A stretch of 64,000 bases of DNA, from positions 558,001 through 622,000 of the forward strand of contig NW_020825366.1 of NCBI RefSeq assembly GCF_003286085.1, given 5' to 3'. Position numbers and translations under genes: made by a program. This DNA comes from Drosophila persimilis. Lineage: Eukaryota; Arthropoda; Insecta; Diptera; Drosophilidae. A model generated the notes under the pieces. That model searched no databases. It was not told the DNA's origin and saw only the letters and a list, made by a program, of their open reading frames with translations. Below are positions 30,064-41,400 of the stretch, piece by piece. The stretch's first letter is position 1. Each line of letters begins with the position of its first letter.

Positions 30064-32073
30064 TTTCCTCCTTTGTTGCTTCTGTAGCGGGACCGTGGCA
30101 GTTTTCCACTTCCCAGAACCTTCGCACTAGCTCATCCAAACCAACGGTAGGCGTTTGACTCAATTCCGTCGAACTAGAGGCAGCTAGGAGCACTGAGCTG
30201 CGGGAGTACTGACCTCCACCTGTGACAACCCAGCCGAGACGGGTTTTTTGTATTATAGGAAGTCCCCTCTCCAATTTGATCTGTCCAACGCATAAAATGT
30301 CGTAAAATAAGCTGGCTCCAATAAGTACATCGATGCGCTGAGATTTGTTAAAGTGTGGGTCAGCAAGGCTGATATTGGATGGCATTTCCCATTTGGATAC
30401 ATCAAATGAAGAAGCAGGCTGGTTTCCTGTAATACGTGGAGCAACGAGAGCTGTGAGACTCGTAAAGTAATCGGAAGTCCTGGATTGAATGACCAAATTA
30501 ACTGAACCTTCCGTGTGAAATGCAGAATCAGCGCCGATACCCGATACTGATACCGACCCTTTGGCTCGTTTCAGCTGAAGCCTCTGAGCAAAGCGAGAGG
30601 TTATTAAATTAATCTGAGAGCCGGAATCCAGAAGAGCCCGGCAAGGAAGAAGATCACCAACTCGACTCTTTATCATAATGACTGTCGTGGCTAGAAGCAC
30701 TACGTCTGAGCTAAGATTCTGAGCAGGAGGCGAGCATGGTGATGAAGCGGCAACAAGAGAACTTGAAAGATTGGGGCCTGGGCATAAGTCTGTCTGAATA
30801 GGAGACGTAGTAGCGTTTGCAGGTTCCGTGTTAACTGACGTAGGCAGCGGATTGTTGATATGTAAAAGGGTATGATGCTTTTCACCGCATGTGCGACAAG
30901 AGCCTGAACTGCAGGAGGTATTCCGATGTCCCTTCTTCAAACAGTTGAAGCAAACTCTAAGCTTCCTTGCCTCTCTAAGACGCAAAGATGGCGAAAGGTT
31001 TCCAAAGCGAGTGCAGCTGTAAATGTTATGCCCTTTATTTTCACAGAACACGCATTCCAATACGATTGTATTTGTAGCAACAAGACTGTGTTTTGAATGA
31101 GTGATTCGTTTATGTTTTCCAACCTGACTGCTATGGATTTGAATCGACATAGCTTGATCCATGGTCTCCATGGCTTGACATCTCCTCTCCAAAAAAGCCG
31201 AAAAATGGTCCCATGTTGGTATGACGTTAGGGGGTGACAGCTCCTCCCATTTGGTCCTGGTATCAGAGTCGAGATACTTGTATGTGGAGTTAACGATGAT
31301 GCATCCAGCTATTTCCTCCATGGTACCCATCGATCTAAGCGCTCTCATGTGAGAATGAAGCTTGTCCGATAAAGTACGTAGCTTTGTAGTTGACCCATCT
31401 TCAACATCTTCTCATGCCTCAGAATCTCAGCGACGTGTGCCTGAAAGATTAAACGTTTATTATTGAAACGATTGTTTAAAATGTCCAATGCAATATCATA
31501 ATTGCTCTCCGATACTTCCAAAGAGCGAACAGCCTCCAGGGCAGGTCCATCCAAACATGAGCGCAGGTGCTGGAACTTCTCAATCTTTGATAGAAAGGGC
31601 TCCTGATCTATTACTGTGCTAAACATCGAGTAAAAGTCTGCCCACTCAGTATAACCTCCACGGAAAGTGGGAAGTTTAATGTCAGGAATATGATATCGTG
31701 ACCGTACATTTCCGGAGGCAGTAACGTTGAGCTCGGGTCGTATCGTTGAGTGATGCGGCATGTTCTGGGTAGTCCTGCGGAGTGCTGAGCGAATACGAAC
31801 TTCGATTTCCATCGCCAAATCCTCAAAATTGTTGCTTAAGTCGCTGCCAATTTCGCTTACATCAAGCTCTTCTAAATTAGAATGAGTAACATTAAATGAG
31901 TCGGACATTTTTTCCAAGAATTTTAAATGAACACTTAGCGCATCTTCACTGATTGGGTTGTTTTCATCATTCAATATCGTCTCTCGAAGTGAAACGGCTT
32001 TGTTGTATATTGAGAGTGCCTTTAGTTTGTAAAAAGACACCCTGTTTTCCGGCACGTCATTAGACTCATCCAT
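29978..32073 (-). pseudogene. BEL Gag and protease, with one internal frame break
   Basis: Gag starts at 32073 (MDESNDVPENRVSF). Its N-terminal part (to about 31395) has a DUF1759-like region: IKLPTFRGGYTEWADFYSMF and SCLDGPALEAVRSL. A one- or two-base loss near 31395 shifts the frame; the second part, from 31348, continues the protein. That part has zinc knuckles CVFCENKGHNIYSC and CFNCLKKGHRNTSC. The aspartic protease shows CRALLDSGSQINLIT. The second part ends out of frame near 29978, beside the start of the polymerase segment. Both breaks could be true mutations or sequencing errors. Confidence 0.8.
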
Positions 32074-32310
32074 TTTCGACAGGCAGCAGCGAGCAAAGCA
32101 CAAAGAAGAATCGAAGAACCAACCGTTTGATTTTTTTGGTATGCAAGCGCAAGTGCAGCGAACCCGAAGCCGCTAATGCACGTAGCTGTATTAGTGCTTG
32201 TAAGCAAGCGCGCGACGAAATGGGAACTAACCGCTTCGCGTTCGAACAGTTATGTTTAGCGGATAATTTTCACTGTTTATAATTGTTTATTTCCAAATTG
32301 TTACTGACGA

Positions 32311-32805
32311 TCACGTCGGGGTCACCAAATGTTGAGACAACGAGCTTTTTCGCTGACTATGATTGTTCAATAATTTCACAAATTATTAATTTCCGAAAAC
32401 GTTATAAATTTTATTATAGGTATTTTGTGTGTTGAGGGTGGCCGAAGATGCCAGAGCCTTTTACAATAGTATTAGAGTGACACACTTGGATGAGGCAAGC
32501 GAGCCGATCTCGAGCCAAAGTAATAGATTGGGGACAAAAAGGGTCTGTTCTCCAACTATATCAAGCGGTAACTGCTAGAGCAGGCGCAGCTGCTGACGGC
32601 TTAGCGACGGCATAGGAAAGAAAAGATAACAAGAGCGAGCATAGATAAGAATAGATGATTAAATGAGAGCATGTTGCTGAGCGAGCATAGATAAAGCTAC
32701 GCTTACGTTACGTTAGTTTAGTATAATGACCAAAATAGAAAAGAAAGTGAATTGATAGGCAATAAAACAATGGTATAAAATTTACACTCGGGCTTCGCCC
32801 GAACA
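32311..32805 (-). repeat. 5' LTR and primer-binding site of the BEL element
   Basis: The LTR is 32330-32805. The bases just inside (32311-32329 plus the LTR edge) read TGGTGACCCCGACGTGATC on the element's strand, complementary to the 3' end of tRNA-Trp with CCA, from memory. The leader between here and Gag (32074-32310) is non-coding. Confidence 0.8.
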
Positions 32806-32810
32806 ATCCC

Positions 32811-32968
32811 CTTGGCTTATAATAGGTTAATCGGAGGATCCAAGGATTGGAAACTATATTGCTATATTTTGATATTCCGTCGAATATCATTAGCTATATA
32901 GAACATTTAACCATGCGCACATAATTTTATCCGATTAATGAATCTATTTTCCACTTGACTTGCTGAAT
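32811..32968. other. Residual host-type sequence between insertions
   Basis: This continues the sequence interrupted by the BEL element. Bases 32866-32957 are the second copy of the repeat described at 21623-21712. No coding sequence. Confidence 0.5.
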
Positions 32969-33652
32969 TTTATACCCGATACTCAAAATGAGTATTGGGG
33001 TATATTAGATTTGTGGTGAAAGTGGATGTGTGTAACGTCCAGAAGGCATCGTTTCCGACCCCATAAAGTATATATATTCTTGATCAGCATCAATAGCCGA
33101 GTCGATTGAGCCCTGTCTGTCTGTCCGTCCGTCCGTCTGTCCGTCTGTCCGTCCCCTTCAGCGCCTAGTGCTCAAAGACTATAAGAGCTAGAGCAACGAT
33201 GTTTTGGATCCAGACTTCTGTGATATGTCACTGCTACAAAAATATTTCAAAACTTTGGCCCGCCCACTTCCGCCCCACAAAGGGCGAAAATCTGTGGCAT
33301 CCACAATTTCGACGATACGAGAAAACTAAAAACGCAGAATCGTAGAAGATGACTATATCTTCTAGAGTGCAAAATCTGAACCAGATCGTATAATTATTAC
33401 AGCCAGAATCACGAAAACAGTTTCAATCTTTCTCGCTCTGTCTCACTCTAACACACAGGTTTCATGGTCGGTTTTGCCAATTGCAAAATATGAGTTCAAG
33501 GATCTCAGAACCCATAAGAGCTAGAGCAACCAAATTTGGTATCCACACTCCTGTGATATCGGACCTTGACCGTTTTGTGTCAAAATTTCGCCACACCCCC
33601 TTCCGCCCCCGCAAAGGACGAAAATCTGGGGCAACCACAAATCTCAGAGACA
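32969..33652 (-). mobile_element. DINE-1-like element, truncated
   Basis: Minus-strand copy starting with the terminal hairpin, with a microsatellite at about 33113-33152. It stops inside the block ending ACAAATCTCAGAGAC, lacking about 450 bases including the 5' hairpin. It abuts an LTR fragment, so a deletion or a later insertion removed the rest. Confidence 0.8.
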
Positions 33653-33962
33653 CAGTTGTTCTTTGAACGAACGCACGTACTCCTTTTTTTTCGTCGTCGT
33701 AAAATACAAGTTTGCAGTCACCCAAGTTTTTCGGTCTCTTTATTTTAGAAAATCTATTCTAAATTTTCATGGCGCCCCCGGGTGGACGTGCAAATTAAAC
33801 GTATTAATTAAAAGTGGAAGACAAAAGTGACAGTGACACAGTGGAGAATAGATCAATAACCAAAATCTATTATACCTACATGTATGTACATGCATATGTG
33901 CTGCAGCTAAATTGCCAAATTGACCGCGACGTGTGTGCAAAGAATTCAACAAACAAAACTAA
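33653..33962 (+). repeat. Truncated 5' LTR end and leader of a BEL-type element
   Basis: Bases 33660-33769 match the last part of the LTR at 17012-17319 (GAACGAACGCACG to AAATTTTCA). They are followed by TGGCGCCCCCGGGTGGACG, probably a primer-binding site. The rest, to the next DINE-1, looks like retroelement leader and is AT-rich and non-coding. It is the opposite end of the same family as the remnant at 15308-17319. Confidence 0.6.
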
Positions 33963-34617
33963 ACGAGGGAGAACGTTGTGAGTTGCTGCGGACACCGCAA
34001 CTCTACAGTTATACCCGATACTAAGTCAGTATGGCTCTCCTCCGGCAGACGCCGCTAATATTAAACGACACGACAAATAGTGCGTGCGAGAGAGACAGAA
34101 AATCAGTCTGAGCGTGACGTCGGTCACTGCGTAGCCAGTGCAAATTGATTTGTTCCTTTTGGCTATAAAAATTATCTGATCTGATCCAAATTCAGCAACT
34201 GGATAGATATGGTCATTCTCTATGATTCTGCGTTTTTAGTTTTCTCGAATCTGCAATATTGTGGGTGCAACTGATTCTCGTCCTTTGTGGGGGCGGAAGG
34301 GGGTGGGGCGAAGTTTTGAAATATTTTTGTAGCAGTGACATATCACAGAAGTCTGGATCCAAAACATCGTTGCTCTAGCTCTTATAGTCTTTGAGCATTG
34401 GGCGCTGAAGGGGACGGACAGACGGACGGACGGACGGACGGACAGACGGACAGACGGACAGACAGACATGGCTCAATCGACTCGGCTATTGATGCTGATC
34501 AAGAATATATACATATAATTTATGGGGTCGGAAACGATTCCTTCTGGACGTTACACACATGCACTTTTACCACAAATCTAATATACCCCAATACTCATTT
34601 TGAGTATCGGGTATAAA
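33963..34617 (+). mobile_element. DINE-1-like element with an internal deletion
   Basis: Both ends are present (CGAGGGAGAACG and the terminal hairpin) and the microsatellite lies at 34408-34468. About 470 bases are missing in the middle: GGGGTGGGGCGA from the first block joins AGTTTTGAAATATTT from the last. The two blocks share GTGGGGGCGGAAG..GGGGCGA, so recombination between these internal repeats is the likely cause. Confidence 0.8.
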
Positions 34618-36390
34618 AAATCACCGCGTCGGTCGTGCAATACCCTGTCTGCAGCTATATACAAAAGGAGATATATATATCATCTACCAAAGGAGATCCA
34701 AGTCTCCACATCCAGCATCAGAATTGTCGGGGTTCGTTCTACTCTCTCCTATCATATACTGACACACACTCGCATAATGTTTTAGGTGCACATTTAAAAA
34801 TTAAAAAAAAAAAGAATAACCAAACATAAAACTAACAACAGAATCCAGGTTTAACCGGAGCAAGGAATTGGTTATGGAACTAACAAGTTGGTTGTGGAAA
34901 GTGTGGACATACTTATCAATTACTCTACTCAAATGATGAGAAACTCCGGTTTTAGTGAGAATCTCTATCTTCTCTACCCTCCCAACCTATGCTATACAGG
35001 TAACCTGACCGTACAGACCCTTTAATAACGTTAAACAGTTATCATCCCACCACTTCGATCATGCCTTTCTGAGGACGGACTCCTGAATTTAGAACATATT
35101 ATGGTTGTACTTCAAAATCAATATCATTATATATATATATTTCATTAAATCCCTAATCATCTAATTAAATTCTTGGAGGGGGTTTTCTTATAATTATAAT
35201 AAATATTATAATTAAATTAATTTTTTTGCTGTGTCTCGACAGCTTAATATATGTGTAAAGAATTGAGAAGAAATATTAGGAAAAATAAAGATTTAAAAAT
35301 GACCATCATATATGGGTAACAGATTCTAAAGGGGTGAGAGGTACCAATACATTATGGTTACGGATATATAAAGGTGATATCAATAGAAAAATAGGGTTAC
35401 TTCCCAGCTCAGTGCATATATGTACTTGTTCTTATTTACAAACTCACAGCGCTTTTGGTAGGCTAGCACCGTTTATTCCATCCCTGATCGTTGAGCTCAA
35501 TGATGACGTTGGTGTATACTTCTAAGGAAAAGAAAATATATTTAATACGAGTATATATGCACGTGAGCGTACTAGAGTGTACTGCTTTGTAATCTCAAGA
35601 AAAATTAATGTTGCTCTCATACCCATTAGTTTCCAAAAACCATTATGTTGGCTGGGTTACATAACTAACTATAAAACTGTATACATCGTTTGACGAAAGA
35701 GAATGGGTTTAGCCTGGCACATGAAATCTAGAGGAAAAAGGGGCGTGTGTTACATCAACGAGTAACTACGATCCTCTATTGACGTGGTCGAGAGACATGT
35801 CAGCCAGGCTGAGTAGGACTGCGCCTCCGGAAGAATCCAACAATAATGCAATCAATTCGAGTTCATTATTGGGTGTCGCTGGCGCAGCTAAATCAGTTGA
35901 CGATGGGGTACATTAGCTCCTTAGCTTGACTTCAGGTTGCCGATCCGATTCGACGTCGGTCTACGGACTACACTTTCATTGGAGGCTCGATAACGGGTGA
36001 CATCAATGACGCCAAAAATAAAGTTCCGGAGGCGCCTCTTGGTTTTCGCCGTGCATCCACACGGTTGTTGAGGCTTTCGACAGACAACGCCAAGCTGCAG
36101 GTCTACTTGTCTTTTCGATCCGCCCCACAACTCTCGTAGACCACACCGTATATGCACTCCTATGCAACTGACGGTCGCACGAGCAGTACCGTGGCTACGG
36201 GCCGCCGTCCTATAACACAAATTCTTATATATATATATTACCACGAACACTTTCCAAACTAATCACGGACATACCAGCTAGGTTTTTCTTTACACTGCTT
36301 TCCTGGGTATATCTCCTGATTCTCGGTCTTAATTGAAACTCAACTCAAGAGGTATGGCGTAGATGCCAGAACTGTTCGTTGGCTAAATAT
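34618..36390. other. Unassigned AT-rich region
   Basis: I find no coding sequence or repeat I can name in about 1.8 kb. There are A tracts, a TATATATATATATTT tract near 35132 and a more GC-rich stretch at 35800-36200 with GGCGCAGCTAAATCAG. It could be retroelement leader or LTR debris. Open frames of about 60-110 codons on either strand lack family motifs. Confidence 0.3.
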
Positions 36391-36396
36391 ATATAT

Positions 36397-36991
36397 AGTT
36401 AAATATCCGCAACTCGATTTTAAGTTTTTTAACAAAGACTTTTATTTTACAACTTAAATATCTTTATGTCACAAGATTTAAATGAATTCCCCGACTTGAC
36501 TTTCGGTCTGCTTGTCTCAAACGGAACTGATCTCTCTGCTGCTGGCTAGTTTCCATGAGCCCTTCTCTTGGAACTCCCGACTCTGGCTTCGGGCGTTGCT
36601 TTCCTCGGCTGCATCTTCGTGTCGGTGGCGTACGTGCCTGGATCGATATTTGGGGATGCGTCGGCTTTGATGAAAGGCATCCACTGCTGGCGATCGGTGT
36701 TGCATTACATGACGGAGCTAGGAATGTGATACTCCTTGGTTTTATGTCTAGCTTTGATTGGTCCTCATGAGTGGCGTGATTCTAAAGAATCGATTTCTCG
36801 AGAGTGGCGTGATTCTAATGTTGCTGAAACAATGCGGTCCATTGTTTATATTATGGGGGGCCCTAGCTTGGAGTATGGGAAGAAATAGTTATTGATTCTT
36901 GAGTGGGGTCCTGTTACTTGTGTGGATGGGGTGGATGAATTGTACATAAACATAATGTTTATGGGATGTGGGGAATTATGGATATGTCACT
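36397..36991 (-). repeat. 3' LTR of the errantivirus
   Basis: It differs from the 5' LTR by C for T near 36835 and T for G near 36959. A polypurine tract (ACGTTGGGGG on the element's strand) lies just inside, at 36992-37001. Two changes in 595 bases means recent integration. Putting years on it would need a substitution rate. Confidence 0.9.
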
Positions 36992-37018
36992 CCCCCAACG
37001 TTTGTTATTAGCCTGTCC

Positions 37019-38434
37019 CTAGGCGATTACCCTCGGGTATAGTGACGGGGTGTCAAGTGCGGTGGCTGAGGTTGGTTCCTCTTCTGCTTCTATTATAGGG
37101 TTTATACATTTAACCGTGACTCTTTTAGAAGTTTTCGTAAATTTAACAGCTACATAACTTAGTAGTACTAATATAATTATGACAAATGCAATTAGTAGAC
37201 TTATTTGTAATAGGTTACTATATGTGGTGTATTGCATAATTATTTCATTAGTTTGGACATACGACAGTGGTTTTATTTTAGTTATGTTGTTGTTGACATA
37301 AACATTCTGGGCAAAATCTAACATTGTGTTTGATATTGTAAATTCATTTAATTGGATTGAACAGTTGTAGATTTTTATAATGGTATTTCCTTCCGCTATG
37401 ATTTCTTGGTTTACACAATTCTGATTTAGCGTTGTTTTTGGAAGATTCCACGTGATTAGTATATTGGGTTCAATAAAGTTTATTTGAAAGTTTTGAAAAG
37501 TTTTGGAATATGGACATTTAGTGGGAGTTTGCATTAAAATTCCTTTTATACAATTGTCATTGGTTTTCAATCTAGTTTCTTTAACAAATACTTCTTCATT
37601 TTTTATGTAGTACTTGTCGTATGTCATATCTGTTAACATGTTATTTAATTCGTCTGGATACGGAACGATTTTATAGATTGGTACTTTTGTAATGTCTTTG
37701 GGAATGTTGGAAATTATTAGAATTTCGTTGGTATCGGATTTTAGCCATGTGGAGGTTTTTATATTTAGTATTTTCTCAGAATTTATTTGTTCCAGGTAGT
37801 CTTGTTTTAATAATTTTGGATTAAATATACCGAGCCTAGTTAATTGCATACCTAGTTCTATATCTTCGATATATTCTGTGAAATGTTGTAGATTGAATAT
37901 CAAAATTTCTATTTGTTGATTCCTGTCTTTTTCTTCATTTAGTTTGTTTATAACGTTTATTCCGCTATTAACTGCATCTATTACCAAATTTAGTTCATTC
38001 ATTTGAATGCTATGGCTGGCTAAATTTTCTATTTTTTGTTCCAAATCGACTTTATCTTCCTGATCTAGTGTTCCAAAGAGATATTTGTAGGCTGTTCCTA
38101 CTATATTGATTAGGCCTCTTTTATTTCTTTTGGTTATTTTTAGCCCGTTCATTTCTCTTTGCAATTTGTCTACTAGATATTTTATTTGGATTATGTCCTG
38201 GAATTTAGTGGCTTGCCTTAACAAATTTTGGTATAGTTCTTCGGTTTTAGTTACATTAACAGTTAGATAATGGTATTCGTAATTGATAGGTATGTTGATC
38301 GATCCAGTTTTGAATATCATATATCCGTTTTGGGATTTTATAGAATTTATTTCTATGTTTTGGCCCTGTGCCATTACGATGGTAATTATGAGGAAGATGA
38401 GGATTTTAATTGTGTTGAAGTTCGCCGATTCCAT
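37019..38434 (-). CDS. Errantiviral Env (fusion-type envelope glycoprotein)
   Basis: A 471-residue envelope protein of the insect errantivirus/baculovirus F type, expected at the cell or particle surface. It has a signal peptide at about residues 8-24, a furin-like site RNKR at 103-106, and just after it a Gly/hydrophobic segment typical of a fusion peptide. A heptad-rich region follows, then a transmembrane helix at about 409-431 and a 40-residue tail. The frame is complete and overlaps the end of pol by 29 bases. In such elements Env is usually made from a spliced RNA; I did not identify the splice sites. Confidence 0.85.
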   Translation of the reverse strand: MESANFNTIKILIFLIITIVMAQGQNIEINSIKSQNGYMIFKTGSINIPINYEYHYLTVNVTKTEELYQNLLRQATKFQDIIQIKYLVDKLQREMNGLKITKRNKRGLINIVGTAYKYLFGTLDQEDKVDLEQKIENLASHSIQMNELNLVIDAVNSGINVINKLNEEKDRNQQIEILIFNLQHFTEYIEDIELGMQLTRLGIFNPKLLKQDYLEQINSEKILNIKTSTWLKSDTNEILIISNIPKDITKVPIYKIVPYPDELNNMLTDMTYDKYYIKNEEVFVKETRLKTNDNCIKGILMQTPTKCPYSKTFQNFQINFIEPNILITWNLPKTTLNQNCVNQEIIAEGNTIIKIYNCSIQLNEFTISNTMLDFAQNVYVNNNITKIKPLSYVQTNEIIMQYTTYSNLLQISLLIAFVIIILVLLSYVAVKFTKTSKRVTVKCINPIIEAEEEPTSATALDTPSLYPRVIA

Positions 38435-41400
38435 TAACTTCCTCGGTTTCTCTGGAATTATTATATTTGCTTCTATTAGATTTCTTCTTTTTCTTGAATT
38501 TTGATTTATAATGAGTTATTTTCCTACCCCTATTCTTTTCTTCATAATGTTTTTCGTCTACCTGTCTAATTTCACCCGTCCTTTTGAAAGGATTTGATAC
38601 CTTAGACTTAACTAGAGGTGATAGTTTATAGCGGGTATCTACTTCATACTCTATGCGGTTTTTATTTAATTGAGTGATTTTATTCACTTTATTTAGTTGT
38701 GTGTCATAATCAGGTGAGCCTGCATAAATGAATATATCAGCTGGTGTCCTATTTGTGGTATTATGTTTGGTTTTATGATTATAAGTATAAAGAATTAATT
38801 CAAACTTCGTGAATCTATCTTCTGTGTTATCCTCGCTAGATATTATTCTTAATTTTTCATTTACTGTTTTATGAAATCTTTCTACGTCAGATATTCCATT
38901 TTTGCTGGAAGTGATCTCTATTTTGACGTTTTCCGCATTCAGCCATGCTTGCAATGCTGTGCACATAAAAGCTGAATCTTTATCGGCTTTGATTTCAATT
39001 GGTTTGCCCATCTCGTTAAAAACTTTCATGATGGCTCTTTTTGCTTCTAACCAGTCACGACTTTTTACTTCTACAAGAGTGGCAAACTTCGAGTATACGT
39101 CAATACATGATAGGAACTGTTGGTTACCAACCATATAGAAATCCATGACGTATTTCTCTCTGATGTTCAGTATTTCCGGTGTAGTTTCGAATGCCAACTT
39201 CGTATTTCTATGCTCTGTTTTGGCAATATTACAAGTAGGACATTCGTTTATGATGTTTTGGATTAGTTTTTGATAATCCGGGTAATAGTATTTTCCCCTA
39301 AACCAATTGACGGTTTTCTCTATCCCTGGATGGAGTAAGCCTTTATGATTCTTTAATATGGTTTCTTTAAATTCAGCGTAATTCTGAATATCTAGGAGTT
39401 TCGTGCTTGATTTAATAGCTTTGGTTATATTGTTAGAATTAATGATTTCTAAATAGGCTTTTTGGAATGGAGGAAAATCTGTTTCGTTATGGAAATATAA
39501 TGCGCTCTTTTTGGTGCATAGATATTCCTTTATTATATCCTTCGCTAAGGTGTTAGTCATTTCCTTATACGTGATCTTGATGATTAGCTTGTGAAAATAA
39601 CGAATTGTTTCTACCTTATCTTCATTGCCTTTTATTAGCTCAATTTGCCGATTGTAATAGTTAATTGGTCTTTCCGTGATAGCAATGTGATTTAGATTGT
39701 CTTCCTGTGCGCTATGTACAGTTGCACCAACGCTATTGGAAGCTTCTCCCAGGAGATTTTCATTAATCTTTACCCTTGATAAGGCATCAGCTACATGATT
39801 TTCTTTGCCTGGTAGATATTTCATTTTAAAATCAAACTCATTCAGTTTTATTTTCCACCTTTGTAATTTCATATTTGGCTCCTTGAGGTTGTTCAACCAA
39901 ATCAAGGGTTTATGATCGCTTTGTATCTCGAATGTTCTACCGAACAGGTATGAACGGAAATACTTGGTTGCCCATACGATCGCTAATAATTCCTTTTCGA
40001 TGGCTGAATAGTTTATTTCATGTTCATTTAGGGTTCTGCTAGCGTAGCAGATCGGTTTGTGTTCTTGTGACAAAACCGCTCCCAATGCTATGTTACTAGC
40101 GTCGGTTGTTACCGTGAACATTTTGTCAAAGTCTGGGAACGCAAGGATAGGGTCTGAGGTGATGAGTACTTTTAGTCTCTCAAATGCCTCGACGTACTTT
40201 TCTTCCTTGGGGTCTATGACAGCTCCTTTCTTTAGTTTGAGTGTCATGGGTTTTGCTATGTTTGCAAAATTAGGAATGAATTTCCTGTAGAACCCGCACA
40301 GACCTAAGAATGACTTTATTTGTTTAGTCGTTTCTGGTATTGGAAATTTGACAATGGCAGAGATTTTGCCTGGATTTGGTACTATTCCTTCAGTAGTGAC
40401 TACATGACCTAGGAATTCAGTTTCCTTTTTCATGAATTCACATTTATCCATTTGTAGCTTCAAGTTGGCGTCTCTCAACTTTCCAAATACTCTCCTTAGT
40501 GACAACAAGTGTTCTTCCAATGAAGTGGAAAATATAATGATGTCATCTAAGTATACAAAGCAATCTTTGAAGATTAACTCTTCTAGCAGATTGTTCATAC
40601 ATCTTTGGAAGGTAGCTGGGGCAGTGGTTAGCCCAAAGGGCATACGAGTGAACTCGTAATGTCCATGCTTAGTGGAGAACGCAGTTTTGGGGATTGAGCT
40701 AGGTTCCATGGGTATTTGATGGAAACCTTTTGCTAAATCGATTGTCGTAAAATACTGACATTTACCTAGTTTGTCTAGGATTTCATCCATTCTTGGAGTT
40801 GGGAATTTGTCCTTAACTGTTATTTCATTTAGACTTCTATAGTCTACTACCATTCGATATTTTTGCTTTCCTGAAGCATCTATCTTCTTCGGAATCATAG
40901 ATATGGGCGAGCAGTAAGGAGAATTCGACTTTCGAATTATTCCCTGCCTGATCATATCTTTGATTTGCTGGTTTACCTCCTGATCATGTATCTGGGCATA
41001 TTTGTATGGTCGTCTGTAGACCGGGTCTTCATGTTGAGTTTTGATCTCGTGCTTGATTGTACTTGTGAAAGTCAAATTGTCACCTTCTCTGTACTGCACA
41101 TCCTTAAACTCATATAAGACCTTCTTTAACTCTTCCCTCTCTTCGTCGTTTAAGTGTTCCAATCTTAATTGATTACATTCCCTTAATTCACTGTCTAGAG
41201 CGGAAGCGAAGTATTGATCTCCCTCTGGAGATGGGTCAAGGCACTTAGGTGCGATCTTCTCTTCTTTTGTAGAGGGATCAGTGCACTTCTGTGCGGTCTT
41301 GCCGGCTTCAATAGCTTCTCCACTCTGAATGATTGGGTACGACCTAGCTGCTAGTGTTACAGTGTCATTTCTGTAATCGATGACGGCTTTACTTGCCATC

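Larger units (their letters stand above)
26360..32805 (-). mobile_element. Full-length BEL/Pao retrotransposon
   Basis: A 6,446-bp element with two 476-bp LTRs that I read as identical, flanked by the five-base target duplication ATCCC (26355-26359 and 32806-32810). Gag-Pol runs leftwards. A primer-binding site next to the right LTR matches, as I recall it, the 3' end of tRNA-Trp. Identical LTRs indicate a recent insertion, although the coding region has two frame breaks. It landed 65 bases from the end of the roo-like element. Confidence 0.93.

Noticed and set aside
35921-36250. Minus-strand frame of 109 codons in the unassigned region
   Set aside because: No motif, no start context and no related copy in the window; treated as chance.
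36517-36705. A 62-codon frame beginning MQHRSPAVDAFHQ inside the errantivirus LTRs, with a similar one at 57574 in the older LTR
   Set aside because: After the first dozen residues the two do not align as protein because of single-base indels, so coding constraint is not supported; the likeness follows from LTR homology.
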